Made by a program: the position numbers and the translations under genes | DNA from: Actinomycetes bacterium | Lineage (GTDB): Bacteria; Actinomycetota; Acidimicrobiia; Acidimicrobiales; Acidimicrobilacustridaceae | NCBI GenBank assembly: GCA_029782025.1 | Contig: JAKOVR010000119.1 | Span: 1 to 64,000 of the forward strand | Length of the DNA: 64,000 bases | Direction: 5' to 3' | Notes under the pieces: generated by a model | What the model saw: the letters and a program-made list of their open reading frames with translations, nothing else | The model's database searches: none | Told to the model about the DNA's origin: nothing | In this document: positions 43,427 through 51,698 of the stretch, piece after piece | Numbering within the stretch: the stretch's first letter is position 1 | Layout: each line of letters begins with the position of its first letter

Positions 43427-44839
43427 ATGGCCAAGGCCCCCGTGCTCACCCCCCAGGCGGACGACTTCCCCCGCTGGTACCAGGACATCATCGCCAAGGC
43501 GGAGCTGGCCGACAACGGCCCGGTCCGGGGCACCATGGTGATCCGGCCCTACGGCTTCGCCATCTGGGAGCGGATGCAGGCCGAGGTCGATCGGCGCATC
43601 AAGGAGGCCGGGGCGCAGAACGCCTACTTCCCCCTCTTCATCCCCGAGTCCTACCTGAAGAAGGAGGCCCAGCACGTCGAGGGGTTCAGCCCCGAGCTCG
43701 CCGTCGTGACGGTGGCCGGGGGCAAGGAGCTCGAGGAGCCGGTGGTGGTGCGTCCCACCAGCGAGACGGTGATCGGCGAGTTCATGGCCAAGTGGACCCA
43801 GAGCTACCGCGACCTCCCCCTCCTCCTCAACCAGTGGGCCAACGTGGTGCGCTGGGAGCTGCGGCCCCGGGTCTTCCTGCGCACCAGCGAGTTCCTGTGG
43901 CAGGAGGGCCATACCGCCCACGCCACCGAGGACGACGCCCGGCGCTACGCCGAGCAGATCCTGCACGACGTGTACCGCGACTTCATGGTCGACGTTCTCG
44001 CCATCCCCGTGGTGGTGGGGCGTAAGACGGCCAAGGAGCGCTTCGCCGGCGCCACCAACACCATGACCCTCGAAGGCATGATGGGCGACGGCAAGGCGCT
44101 GCAGATGGGCACCAGCCACGAGCTCGGGCAGAACTTCGCCAAGGCGTTCGGCATCACCTACCTCGACGCTTCGGGCACCGAGCAGCACGCCTGGACCACG
44201 TCCTGGGGTGTGTCCACCCGCATGGTCGGCGGGCTGATCATGGCCCACGGCGATGACCGTGGCCTGCGCCTCCCGCCCGCGCTCGCCCCCGTGCAGGTCG
44301 TGGTGGTGGCGGTGCGGGACGAGGGCGACGTGGTCGAGCGATGCCGCGCCCTGACCGCGGAGCTGCGGGCGGCCGGCGTCCGGGTCGAGCTCGACGCCCG
44401 GACCGACGGGTCGCTCGGGCGCCGGGTCACCGACTGGGAGCTCAAGGGTGTCCCCGTCCGGGTCGAGGTCGGTCCCCGTGACCTCGCCGCGGGGGAGGCC
44501 GTGCTCGTCCGGCGGATCGAGGGCACGAAGGCGTCCGTCCCGCTGGCCGATCTGGCCCCCGCCGTGGCCGCCGCGCTGACCGAGCAGCAGGCCTCGCTGC
44601 TGGCCGAGGCCACCGCCCGTCGCGACAGCCGCACCGCCGAGGTCGACACGATCGACGAGGCTGTCGAGGCCGCCGGGTCCGGGTTCGCTCGGATCCCGTG
44701 GTCGGCGCTGGCCGCCGGGGGCGAGGAGGCGCTGGCCCAGCACGCCGTCACGGTGCGATGCCTCGAGCGCCCGGACGGCTCCCTCCCGGCCTCCGAGGAC
44801 GAGGCCGACATCGTGGCCACCGTCGCCCGCTCCTACTGA
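43427..44839 (+). CDS. proS: prolyl-tRNA synthetase, archaeal/eukaryotic-type (ProS type 3)
   Basis: The 470-residue class II synthetase charges tRNA-Pro. It has motif 1 (GTMVIRPYGFAIWE region), TSETVI, motif 2 (LNQWANVVRWELRPRVFLRTSEFLWQEGHTAHA in pieces), GRKTAKERFAGA and motif 3 (TSWGVSTRMVGGLIMAHGDDRGLRLPP region). There is no inserted editing domain between motifs 2 and 3, so it is the shorter archaeal/eukaryotic-type enzyme rather than the ~570-residue common bacterial form. An anticodon-binding domain and C-terminal extension follow. Its stop overlaps the convergent merR gene by 7 bases. Confidence 0.95.
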   Translation: MAKAPVLTPQADDFPRWYQDIIAKAELADNGPVRGTMVIRPYGFAIWERMQAEVDRRIKEAGAQNAYFPLFIPESYLKKEAQHVEGFSPELAVVTVAGGKELEEPVVVRPTSETVIGEFMAKWTQSYRDLPLLLNQWANVVRWELRPRVFLRTSEFLWQEGHTAHATEDDARRYAEQILHDVYRDFMVDVLAIPVVVGRKTAKERFAGATNTMTLEGMMGDGKALQMGTSHELGQNFAKAFGITYLDASGTEQHAWTTSWGVSTRMVGGLIMAHGDDRGLRLPPALAPVQVVVVAVRDEGDVVERCRALTAELRAAGVRVELDARTDGSLGRRVTDWELKGVPVRVEVGPRDLAAGEAVLVRRIEGTKASVPLADLAPAVAAALTEQQASLLAEATARRDSRTAEVDTIDEAVEAAGSGFARIPWSALAAGGEEALAQHAVTVRCLERPDGSLPASEDEADIVATVARSY

Positions 44840-45633
44840 GCCGACGGCGTCTCCGGCTCGGGCCGGTCGGACGGAGCCGCCGACCCGGAACGGGCGCGGG
44901 CGCTGTTGAAGACCCCGCCCCGGCTCACCCAGTCGTCCACCGCCCGCTGCATCTCGACCCCGAACGCCAGCTCGACCGCCCGCAGGGTGATGGGCTTGAG
45001 CATGTCGAAGGTCTCGGCCACCACGTCGGGCGACGGCCAGCCCGGCAGGCTGTCGGCCGGACGGCTGGCGTAGAGCTCGACGAGATCCTGGGCCAGCGTG
45101 CCGAGCCGTTGGCGGATCAGTGCCCACGACTCCGACGCCAGGTCGTCGGTGACCCCGACCGAGGTGAGCTGCCCGGCGAGCTGGAGCTGGCCCACGCTGG
45201 CCACGTGCCAACGCGTCGGGGTGGTGTGGGGCAGGCGGACGATCACCTGGTACCGCTCGAGGACGGGGATGGCCCGGGGATCGTCGATGCCGAGCGTGTC
45301 GAGCACCTCGTGCTCGGTGAGGATGGCCTCGCCGTCCTCGATCCACGGCCGGCGCAGCTCGTTGCCGAGCTGGATCAGGTTGGTGAGGGGATGCCGGGAC
45401 CGATCGGGGTCGTCGAGGACGCGGGCGATGGCGTCGAGGCCGAGGCCCTGGGCCCGGAGCCCGGCCACGGTGCGGAGCTGGGCCAGCTGCTCGTCGGAGT
45501 AGAAGGCGTTGCGCCCCCGTCGTTCGGGGGCGCCGATGAGGCCGCTCTGGCGGTAGAAGCGGATGGTCCGGACCGAGATGCCGGTGATCGAAGCCAGCTC
45601 CTCGATGGTGTAGCCGTCGGTGCCGTCCTGCAC
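44833..45633 (-). CDS. MerR-family transcriptional regulator
   Basis: A 266-residue regulator. The winged helix-turn-helix reads YTIEELASITGISVRTIRFY then RQSGLIGAPERRGRNAFYSD and a coiled helix (GLGLDAIARVLDD). The ~170-residue C-terminal part is not a recognisable B12, metal or thiol domain: no CxxC or His cluster is seen, though VLERYQVIVRLPHTT suggests a small-molecule or protein-binding fold. GTG at 45633 is the start since upstream codons are implausible. It is divergent from dxs and the shared 298-base region holds palindromes, so it may control dxs and itself. Confidence 0.87.
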   Translation of the reverse strand: MQDGTDGYTIEELASITGISVRTIRFYRQSGLIGAPERRGRNAFYSDEQLAQLRTVAGLRAQGLGLDAIARVLDDPDRSRHPLTNLIQLGNELRRPWIEDGEAILTEHEVLDTLGIDDPRAIPVLERYQVIVRLPHTTPTRWHVASVGQLQLAGQLTSVGVTDDLASESWALIRQRLGTLAQDLVELYASRPADSLPGWPSPDVVAETFDMLKPITLRAVELAFGVEMQRAVDDWVSRGGVFNSARARSGSAAPSDRPEPETPSAQ

Positions 45634-45686
45634 CCGCCCATCATGCCTGCTCCGAGGCCCGCAAGGCAGCGGCGGGGGCTGAATCT

Positions 45687-45697
45687 CACCAATGGTG
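45687..45697. promoter_or_regulatory. short palindrome CACCA-A-TGGTG near the merR start
   Basis: A perfect 5-1-5 palindrome about 55 bases upstream of the merR GTG; possibly an operator half, low confidence given the short arms. Confidence 0.25.
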
Positions 45698-45749
45698 GTC
45701 GCCGCGGTACCAAGCGCGCGGCATAGCGCCAATTATCACGGGCTGCCCG

Positions 45750-45805
45750 TTGACAGTCGCCACTGGCTGTGACCAGAGTGTCAGTGACACTGGCACTGTC
45801 GCAGT
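45750..45805. promoter_or_regulatory. operator-like cluster with palindrome AGTGTCA-G-TGACACT
   Basis: A perfect 7-1-7 palindrome at 45777-45791 lies within a run of CACTG/CAGTG repeats, enclosed by GACAGT (45752-45757) and ACTGTC (45795-45800). TTGACA at 45750-45755 resembles a -35, but no matching -10 at MerR-like 19-base spacing is seen. The cluster sits about 140 bases before dxs and 145 before merR. It is a candidate binding site for the MerR protein. The rest of the 298-base spacer shows no gene. Confidence 0.45.
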
Positions 45806-45931
45806 TGGCCCCCGGGCCTCGCTGTCAGGGTCGTGCCGGGTCTCCCGTCCGCCGTGCAGGCAGACGACACCCAGCCTCATCACCATCCCAGGCCATCCAT
45901 ATGGCGGGCGTATCCCTCGGGGGGAGCACAG

Positions 45932-47749
45932 ATGGCAATCCAAGCGAGCGGCGGCGTGCTGGCGTCGCTGCGGGGCCCCGAGGAGTTGCGCCGGCTCGGC
46001 CCCGGCGAGCTCGCCGCCCTGGCCGAGGACCTCCGGGCCGCGGTGGTCGACACGGTCACCGCCAACGGCGGCCATCTCGGCTCCAACCTCGGGATCGTCG
46101 AGCTCACCATCGCCCTCCACCGCGTCTTCGAGTCGCCCCGCGACGCGCTGCTCTTCGACACGGGGCACCAGTGCTACCCCCACAAGCTCCTCACCGGGCG
46201 CCTCGCCACGTGGGGCTCGCTGCGCACCGCGGGTGGTCTGTCGGGCTACCCCAGCCGGGACGAGAGCGAGCACGACTGGATCGAGAACAGCCACGCGTCC
46301 ACGGCGCCGGCATACGCCCACGGCTTGGCCGTGGCCCGACGGTGGCGCGGGCAGGCGGGGCACGTGGTGACGGTGATCGGCGATGGCGCCCTCACCGGCG
46401 GCATGGCCTACGAGGGGCTCGCCAACCTCGGCGCCGCCGGCCTGCCGGTGGTGGTCGTGTTGAACGACAACGGTCGCTCCTACGCGCCGACCGTCAGCCC
46501 GCTGCAGCGCGACGCCGGGGCCTGCCGGGGCTTCGTCGAGGCGCTGGGCTTCGACTACGTCGGCCCGGTCGACGGCCACGACATCGCCGCGCTCGAGGTG
46601 GCGCTCCAGTGGGCGGCGGGGACCACCCGTCCCTGCCTCGTCCACGTGCGGACCGAGAAGGGCAAGGGCCACGCACCGGCCGAGCAGGACGCGGTCAAGC
46701 GGCTGCACGACACCTCGACGATGCACCCGGACTCGTTCACGGCCGCGTTCTCGTCGGCCATGGTCGACCTCGGCGCCCGGCGGCCCGACGTGGTGGCGAT
46801 CACCGCCGCCATGCCCGACTCGACCGGGCTGCTGGCCTTCGGTGCCGCCTTCCCCGATCGGCTGGTCGACGTGGGGATCGCCGAGCAACACGCGGTCACG
46901 GCGGCGGCGGGGATGGCGATGGGGGGCCTCGTGCCGATCGTCGCCATCTACGCCACCTTCCTGACCCGGGCCTTCGACCAGGTCTCCTACGACGTCGGCC
47001 TCCACCGCCTGCCCGTGGTGTTCTGCCTCGACCGGGCCGGCATCACCGGCGACGACGGCGCCAGCCACAACGGGGTGCTCGACCTCGTCCTGCTCTCGAA
47101 GGTGCCCGGGATGCGGGTGCTGTCGCCTGCCACGCCGGCCGAGCTCCCGGCCCTGCTCGAGGAGGCCGTCGCCCTCGCCACCGGCCCCGTGCCCGGGCCG
47201 GTGGCCATCCGCTGGTCCAAGGTGGTGCCCGACCCGACGGTGGCGCTGCCCGCCGCCACCGGCTCGTCGCCCCGGCGGCTGCGGCGGGGCGACGACGTGT
47301 GCCTCGTGGCCGGCGGTCATCTCGTGGTCGAGGCGCTCGCCGCCGCCGACCTCCTCGCCGTCGACGGGATCACGGCCACGGTCTGGGACCCGCGCTGCCT
47401 CGCCCCCCTCGACGTCGCCGTGATCGGCGACGCCGCCCGCCACCCGCTGGTGGTCACGGTGGAGGACGGGTACGACGCCGGCGGGATGGGCTCCGCCGTG
47501 GCCCAACGGTTGGCCGCCCTCCCTACGCCGCCGGGCGGGCGGCGGGTGGAGGTGGCCGGCATCCCGCTCCGCTTCCTCGAGCACGACCGCCCGGCGGCGC
47601 TCCAGGCCCGCCTGGGCCTCGACGCCCGGGGCATCGCCGACCGCGTCCGGTCGGCCCTCGCCGCTGACCGCCGCGCGCGGCCGGGCGACGTCATCGATCT
47701 CACCGGCGGGCCCGCCGACCGGTCCCGTCTCGTCTCCATCGGAGGTTGA
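45932..47749 (+). CDS. dxs: 1-deoxy-D-xylulose-5-phosphate synthase
   Basis: Dxs condenses pyruvate and glyceraldehyde 3-phosphate, the first MEP-pathway step. The 605-residue thiamine-diphosphate enzyme has LLFDTGHQCYPHKLLTGR, the TPP motif GDGALTGGMAYEGLANLG ending in NDN, and the pyrimidine-domain GIAEQHAVTAAAGMAMGG. ATG at 45932 is chosen because GGGGGGAG lies 8 bases upstream; an in-frame start 99 bases earlier adds a low-complexity stretch. It is followed by uppS with a strong GGAGG at the junction, tying precursor supply to carrier-lipid synthesis. The upstream region suggests MerR control. Confidence 0.96.
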   Translation: MAIQASGGVLASLRGPEELRRLGPGELAALAEDLRAAVVDTVTANGGHLGSNLGIVELTIALHRVFESPRDALLFDTGHQCYPHKLLTGRLATWGSLRTAGGLSGYPSRDESEHDWIENSHASTAPAYAHGLAVARRWRGQAGHVVTVIGDGALTGGMAYEGLANLGAAGLPVVVVLNDNGRSYAPTVSPLQRDAGACRGFVEALGFDYVGPVDGHDIAALEVALQWAAGTTRPCLVHVRTEKGKGHAPAEQDAVKRLHDTSTMHPDSFTAAFSSAMVDLGARRPDVVAITAAMPDSTGLLAFGAAFPDRLVDVGIAEQHAVTAAAGMAMGGLVPIVAIYATFLTRAFDQVSYDVGLHRLPVVFCLDRAGITGDDGASHNGVLDLVLLSKVPGMRVLSPATPAELPALLEEAVALATGPVPGPVAIRWSKVVPDPTVALPAATGSSPRRLRRGDDVCLVAGGHLVVEALAAADLLAVDGITATVWDPRCLAPLDVAVIGDAARHPLVVTVEDGYDAGGMGSAVAQRLAALPTPPGGRRVEVAGIPLRFLEHDRPAALQARLGLDARGIADRVRSALAADRRARPGDVIDLTGGPADRSRLVSIGG

Positions 47750-47754
47750 TCCCG

Positions 47755-48516
47755 GTGCTCGCACTTCCCGCCACCCCACCCGCGTCGCTGCTCGACGGGC
47801 TCGACCCCCACGGCATCCCCCGGCACGTGGCCTGCGTCATGGACGGCAACGGCCGGTGGGCCGAGCGTCGTGGCCTGGTCCGCACCGCCGGCCACGCCGC
47901 GGGGGAGGAGGCCCTCCTCGACGCGGTGGAAGGGGCGCTGGCCCTCGGCATCGAGTGGCTCACCGTCTTCGCTTTCTCCACCGAGAACTGGAACCGGCCG
48001 GCCGACGAGGTCGCCTTCCTCATGGAGTTCAACCGGGAGGTGCTGGCCCGCCACCGTCACCGCCTCCACGAGCAGGGCGTGCGGGTGCGCTTCATCGGCC
48101 GTCGCGACGAGAAGGTGCCCCCGGCGCTGCTCGACCACATGGACCGCTCCATCGAGCTCACCAGGGACAACACCCGCTGCACCCTCACGATCGCCTTCAA
48201 CTACGGGGGGCAGGCCGAGCTGGTGGATGCCGTGCGGGCGATGGTGGCCGAGGGCGTCGATCCCGACGACATCGACGTCGAACGGATCCGCCACCACCTC
48301 TACGACCCGGAGATGCCCGACGTCGACCTGTTCGTGCGCACGTCGGGCGAGATGCGGATCTCGAACTTCCTGCTCTGGCAGGTCGCCTACAGCGAGCTGG
48401 TGTTCACCGATGCGCTGTGGCCCGACTTCCGCAAGGAGCACCTCGCCGCCGCCGTGGCGGAGTACCAGCGGCGGGAGCGCCGATTCGGCGGGCTGCTGAC
48501 GGAAGCGGCCCCGTGA
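47755..48516 (+). CDS. uppS: cis-prenyltransferase, undecaprenyl diphosphate synthase family
   Basis: The 253-residue enzyme extends prenyl diphosphates to the carrier lipid used for cell-wall and glycan synthesis. It has the catalytic aspartate in CVMDGNGRWAERRG, TVFAFSTENWNRP, and RTSGEMRISNFLLWQVAYSEL. GTG at 47755 has GGAGG 9 bases upstream; a TTG at 47746 abuts that site. Chain length cannot be read from sequence alone. A GTGA overlap joins it to an ABC-transporter ATPase. Confidence 0.94.
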   Translation: MLALPATPPASLLDGLDPHGIPRHVACVMDGNGRWAERRGLVRTAGHAAGEEALLDAVEGALALGIEWLTVFAFSTENWNRPADEVAFLMEFNREVLARHRHRLHEQGVRVRFIGRRDEKVPPALLDHMDRSIELTRDNTRCTLTIAFNYGGQAELVDAVRAMVAEGVDPDDIDVERIRHHLYDPEMPDVDLFVRTSGEMRISNFLLWQVAYSELVFTDALWPDFRKEHLAAAVAEYQRRERRFGGLLTEAAP

Positions 48517-49352
48517 TCCCCGGCGCGGCCCGCCTCCCCGGCCCCCGACCGGCCCCGACCGACGGACCCGTGATCGACCTGCGCGACACGGCCGTGGCTC
48601 GTGGCGGCGCCCGGCTCTTCGCTCCGGTGGTGCTGTCCGTGGAGGGTCTCGGCAAGACCTTCGGGGAGGGCCACACCGCGGTGCACCCGGTGCGCCACGT
48701 GAGCTTCGACGTGCAGGAGGGCGAGATCGTCCTGATCATGGGGCCGTCGGGCAGCGGGAAGACCACGCTGCTGCTCATGCTCGGGGCCATGCTGCGGCCC
48801 ACCGCCGGGGCGGTCCACGTCGGCGGTGTCGACCTGGCCACCGCGCCGGGCCGGGTCCTGCCCCGGCTCCGGAGCCGCCACCTCGGCTTCATCTTCCAGG
48901 ACTTCAACCTCCTCGCCTCGCTCTCGGCCCTGGAGAACGTCGAGTACGCCCTGAACCTGGCCGGAGTCCGGGGACGGCCCGCCCGGGCCCGGGCCGAAGA
49001 CCTCCTCGGGCGGGTGGGGCTCGGCCACCGTCTCGGGGCGCGACCCTCGACGCTGTCGGGTGGTGAGCAGCAGCGCGTCGCCATCGCCCGGGCCCTGGCC
49101 AACGACCCGCCCCTCCTCCTCGCCGACGAGCCCACCGCCAACCTCGACGCCGCCAACGGCCGGTCGATCGGTGCGCTGCTCCGCGACCTGGCCACCGACG
49201 AGGGCCGGAGCTGTGTGATCGTCACCCACGACGAGCGGCTCCGCGGGATCGCCGACCGGGTCCTGTGGCTCGACGACGGCATCCTCAAGCCCACCCCCGA
49301 CGGCGGTCTCCACGCCGACCACGCCCCGCGCCGCCGCGGCGTGCGCGACTGA
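48513..49352 (+). CDS. ABC transporter ATP-binding protein, MacB/LolD type
   Basis: A 279-residue ATPase with Walker A MGPSGSGKTTLL, Q-loop FIFQDFNLLASLSALENV, signature LSGGEQQRVAIA, Walker B LLLADEPT and H-loop VTHDE. The sequence class is that of LolD/MacB/FtsE-like ATPases that energise mechanotransmission rather than import. GTG overlapping the uppS stop gives a 35-40-residue N-terminal extension; GTG at 48570 is an alternative start nearer the family length. Two FtsX-like permeases follow, making a complete exporter. Confidence 0.93.
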   Translation: MIPGAARLPGPRPAPTDGPVIDLRDTAVARGGARLFAPVVLSVEGLGKTFGEGHTAVHPVRHVSFDVQEGEIVLIMGPSGSGKTTLLLMLGAMLRPTAGAVHVGGVDLATAPGRVLPRLRSRHLGFIFQDFNLLASLSALENVEYALNLAGVRGRPARARAEDLLGRVGLGHRLGARPSTLSGGEQQRVAIARALANDPPLLLADEPTANLDAANGRSIGALLRDLATDEGRSCVIVTHDERLRGIADRVLWLDDGILKPTPDGGLHADHAPRRRGVRD

Positions 49353-49353
49353 C

Positions 49354-50475
49354 ATGGCGGCGGTCGCCGTCGGCGGCGCCCGGGTGCCGTTCGGGCGCCG
49401 CACGCTGCTCGCCGACCGCAAGCGGTCGGCCCTGAGCGCCGCGGGGGTCGGCCTCGCCCTCATGCTCGTCCTGCTCCTCTACGGGATCTGGAACGGCATC
49501 GACGACCGTCTCGTCGCCTTCGAGGACCACGCCGGCGCCGCCCTCTACGTGGCCCAGCCGGGCACCACGAGCATGCTGAGCGAGGTGAGCGTCCTGCCCC
49601 GGTCCACGGTGGCGACCGTCACCGCCGATCCCGGCGTGCGCTGGGCCGTGCCCGTGCGCGGGTTCTTCTCCGTCACCCACGTGGGCGACACCCGGGTGCC
49701 GACCTACGTCGTGGGGACCGAGCCCGGGCGGCCCGGCGGGCCGTGGGAGCTGGCCGCCGGGAGAGCACCCGCCGCCGATGACGAGGTCACGGTGGGGCAG
49801 CTCTTCGCCCGCCGCGCCGGGGTCGCCCCGGGGAGCCGGCTGTCGATCCTCGGTGCGGAGTTCACCGTGGTCGGCATCGCCCGGGATGCCGACATGTTCA
49901 TGGCGTCGTTCGCGTTCATGACCCATGCCGCCACCGACCGGCTCGTCCATTCCGACGCGACCACCTCCTTCGTGCTGGTCGGCACCGACGAGCCGGCGGC
50001 GGTGCAGGCCCGCCTCGCCGCGGCAGGGCTCAACGTCCTCACCCGCGACCAGATCGCCGCCAACGACCAGGCCCTCAAGTCGCAGGCCTACACCGCCGGG
50101 ATGAAGGCCATGCTGGTCGTGGCGTTCGGCATCGGCGCCCTCGTGGTCGCCCTCACCACCTACACCGGGGTGGTCGAGCGGCGCCGTGAGTACGGGATCG
50201 TCAAGGCCCTCGGCGCCACCAAGCCGAGGCTCCTCGGGATCGTGGTGGGCCAGTCGGTGGTGCTGGCCGGTCTCGGCTTGATCGTCGGCGTGGTCCTCTA
50301 CGGGGCCGGTCGGCGGGCCCTCGAGGCCGTCCGCCCGGAGTACGCCGTCTCGCTGAGCCCCGGCGCGCTGCTCCGCACCGCGGTCGCCGCCATCCTGATG
50401 GGGCTCGTGGCCTCGGCCGTCCCGGCCCACCGCCTCGCCGCCATCGAGCCCGCCGTCGCGTTCGGGGGCGGGTGA
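49354..50475 (+). CDS. ABC transporter permease, FtsX/MacB-like (first)
   Basis: A 373-residue permease: one N-terminal helix (about residues 28-50), a large extracytoplasmic domain (about 50-240), and three C-terminal helices starting AMLVVAFGIGALVVALTTY, with the FtsX motif VERRREYGIVKALGATKPRLLGIV. This is the MacB/LolC/FtsX topology. The ATG starts one base after the ATPase stop. It pairs with the next permease, so the exporter is probably a heterodimer. Likely tasks are export or membrane extraction of lipoproteins, peptides or lipids. Confidence 0.9.
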   Translation: MAAVAVGGARVPFGRRTLLADRKRSALSAAGVGLALMLVLLLYGIWNGIDDRLVAFEDHAGAALYVAQPGTTSMLSEVSVLPRSTVATVTADPGVRWAVPVRGFFSVTHVGDTRVPTYVVGTEPGRPGGPWELAAGRAPAADDEVTVGQLFARRAGVAPGSRLSILGAEFTVVGIARDADMFMASFAFMTHAATDRLVHSDATTSFVLVGTDEPAAVQARLAAAGLNVLTRDQIAANDQALKSQAYTAGMKAMLVVAFGIGALVVALTTYTGVVERRREYGIVKALGATKPRLLGIVVGQSVVLAGLGLIVGVVLYGAGRRALEAVRPEYAVSLSPGALLRTAVAAILMGLVASAVPAHRLAAIEPAVAFGGG

Positions 50476-51590
50476 TGGGCCGGGTCGTCCCCCTCGCCCG
50501 GCACAGCCTGTTCCACGACCGCCGCCGGGCCCTCCTCGCCGTCGGCGGCATCGCCGCCGGGTTGTTGCTCGTCCTGTTGCTGAGCGGCATCTTCTCGGGG
50601 TTCCGCCGCCAGGCCAGCGAGTACGTCGACCGCTCGCCCGCCGCCCTGTTCGTGTCGCAGGCCGGCGTCAAGACGATGCACATGTCGGTGTCCTCGCTGC
50701 CCGACGGCACGGTGGACCGGGTGCGGTCAGTCCCCGGCGTGGCCTGGGCCGAGCCGCTGCGCTACACGGGCGCGCTCGTGCACGGCAACGGGGCGAAAGC
50801 CATGAGCTACGTCATCGCCTGGGGGGAGGACCAGCGGGTCGCCGGGCCCCGAGAGCTGGTGCGGGGTCGGCGCCCAGGGGCCGGTGAGGTGGTCCTCGAC
50901 GAGGCGGCGGCGGCGACCTTCCGGGTCGACGTGGGCGGCACGGTCGACGCCTTCGGCACCTCGTTGCGGGTGGCCGGGGTGTCGCGCGGGGGGACGATGG
51001 CCATGAACACCACGGTCTTCGTCGGTGTCGACGAGTTCGTGCGGCTCACCACCGGCACGGTCAACTTCGTGCTGGTGGGGTTGGCCTCCGGCGTGGACCC
51101 GGCCGTCGTCACGCCCGCCGTGGCGGCCGCAGCACCGGGCACGACCGTGCAGACGAGGGAGGCCTTCGCCCAGCAGGAGGCGGAGGTCATCGACGACACG
51201 TTCACCGACATGACCCGGGTGATGGTCGGGATCGGGTTCGTGGTGGCGATGGCCCTGATCGCCCTCACCCTCACGACGGTCACGATGTCGAACCTCCGGG
51301 AGTTCGGGGTGGTGAAGGCCCTGGGGGGCTCCCGGCGGGCCGTGCTCGGCGTCGTCGTGGGCCAGGCCCTCTGGGCCGTGGCCGCGGCCTCGGTCGTCGC
51401 CGTCGCCCTCGCCGTGGCGCTCGCCGCCGCCATTTCGGCGCGGGCCGCCTCGCTCCAGGTGGTGTTGGAGCCGGCGTCGGTGGCCCGGACCTTGCTCTAC
51501 GCCCTCGTCGTGAGCCTCCCGGCGGCTGCGCTGCCCATGCGGCGGGTGCTCCGGGTCGAGCCGGCCGAGGTGTTCCGGACCCGGACCTGA
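50475..51590 (+). CDS. ABC transporter permease, FtsX/MacB-like (second)
   Basis: A 371-residue paralogue of the preceding permease with the same topology: N-terminal helix GIAAGLLLVLLLSGIFSG, extracytoplasmic domain, and C-terminal helices with MSNLREFGVVKALGGSRRAVLGVV. GTGATG at the junction offers two starts; ATG is chosen, sharing TGATG with the previous stop. It ends the uppS-ABC operon; a TATACT promoter and a hairpin follow. Confidence 0.9.
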   Translation: MGRVVPLARHSLFHDRRRALLAVGGIAAGLLLVLLLSGIFSGFRRQASEYVDRSPAALFVSQAGVKTMHMSVSSLPDGTVDRVRSVPGVAWAEPLRYTGALVHGNGAKAMSYVIAWGEDQRVAGPRELVRGRRPGAGEVVLDEAAAATFRVDVGGTVDAFGTSLRVAGVSRGGTMAMNTTVFVGVDEFVRLTTGTVNFVLVGLASGVDPAVVTPAVAAAAPGTTVQTREAFAQQEAEVIDDTFTDMTRVMVGIGFVVAMALIALTLTTVTMSNLREFGVVKALGGSRRAVLGVVVGQALWAVAAASVVAVALAVALAAAISARAASLQVVLEPASVARTLLYALVVSLPAAALPMRRVLRVEPAEVFRTRT

Positions 51591-51592
51591 GC

Positions 51593-51598
51593 TATACT
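51593..51598 (+). promoter_or_regulatory. -10 box (TATACT) for rimP-nusA
   Basis: TATACT, the best -10 match in the window, begins 3 bases after the permease stop. The transcript would start near 51605 and have a leader of about 95 bases. Confidence 0.55.
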
Positions 51599-51630
51599 CG
51601 CCCGTCGCAATCCATCGAGTCGTTCGAAGG

Positions 51631-51657
51631 AAGGCGTGGGCTTCGTTCCCACGCCTT
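51631..51657 (+). terminator. strong hairpin between the ABC operon and rimP
   Basis: AAGGCGTGGG and CCCACGCCTT form a perfect 10-base stem with a 7-base loop, followed by TTCGTTTCGTTCC. It can end the ABC operon, or act as an attenuator in the rimP-nusA leader because the TATACT promoter lies upstream of it. Confidence 0.6.
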
Positions 51658-51698
51658 TCGTTTCGTTCCGGCCCTTTTCCGCCGAGGAGGTGAGGAGC

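Noticed and set aside
45750-45805. Inverted repeats before dxs as insertion-sequence ends
   Set aside because: No transposase, no target duplication, and the arms are only 6-7 bases; an operator cluster is simpler.
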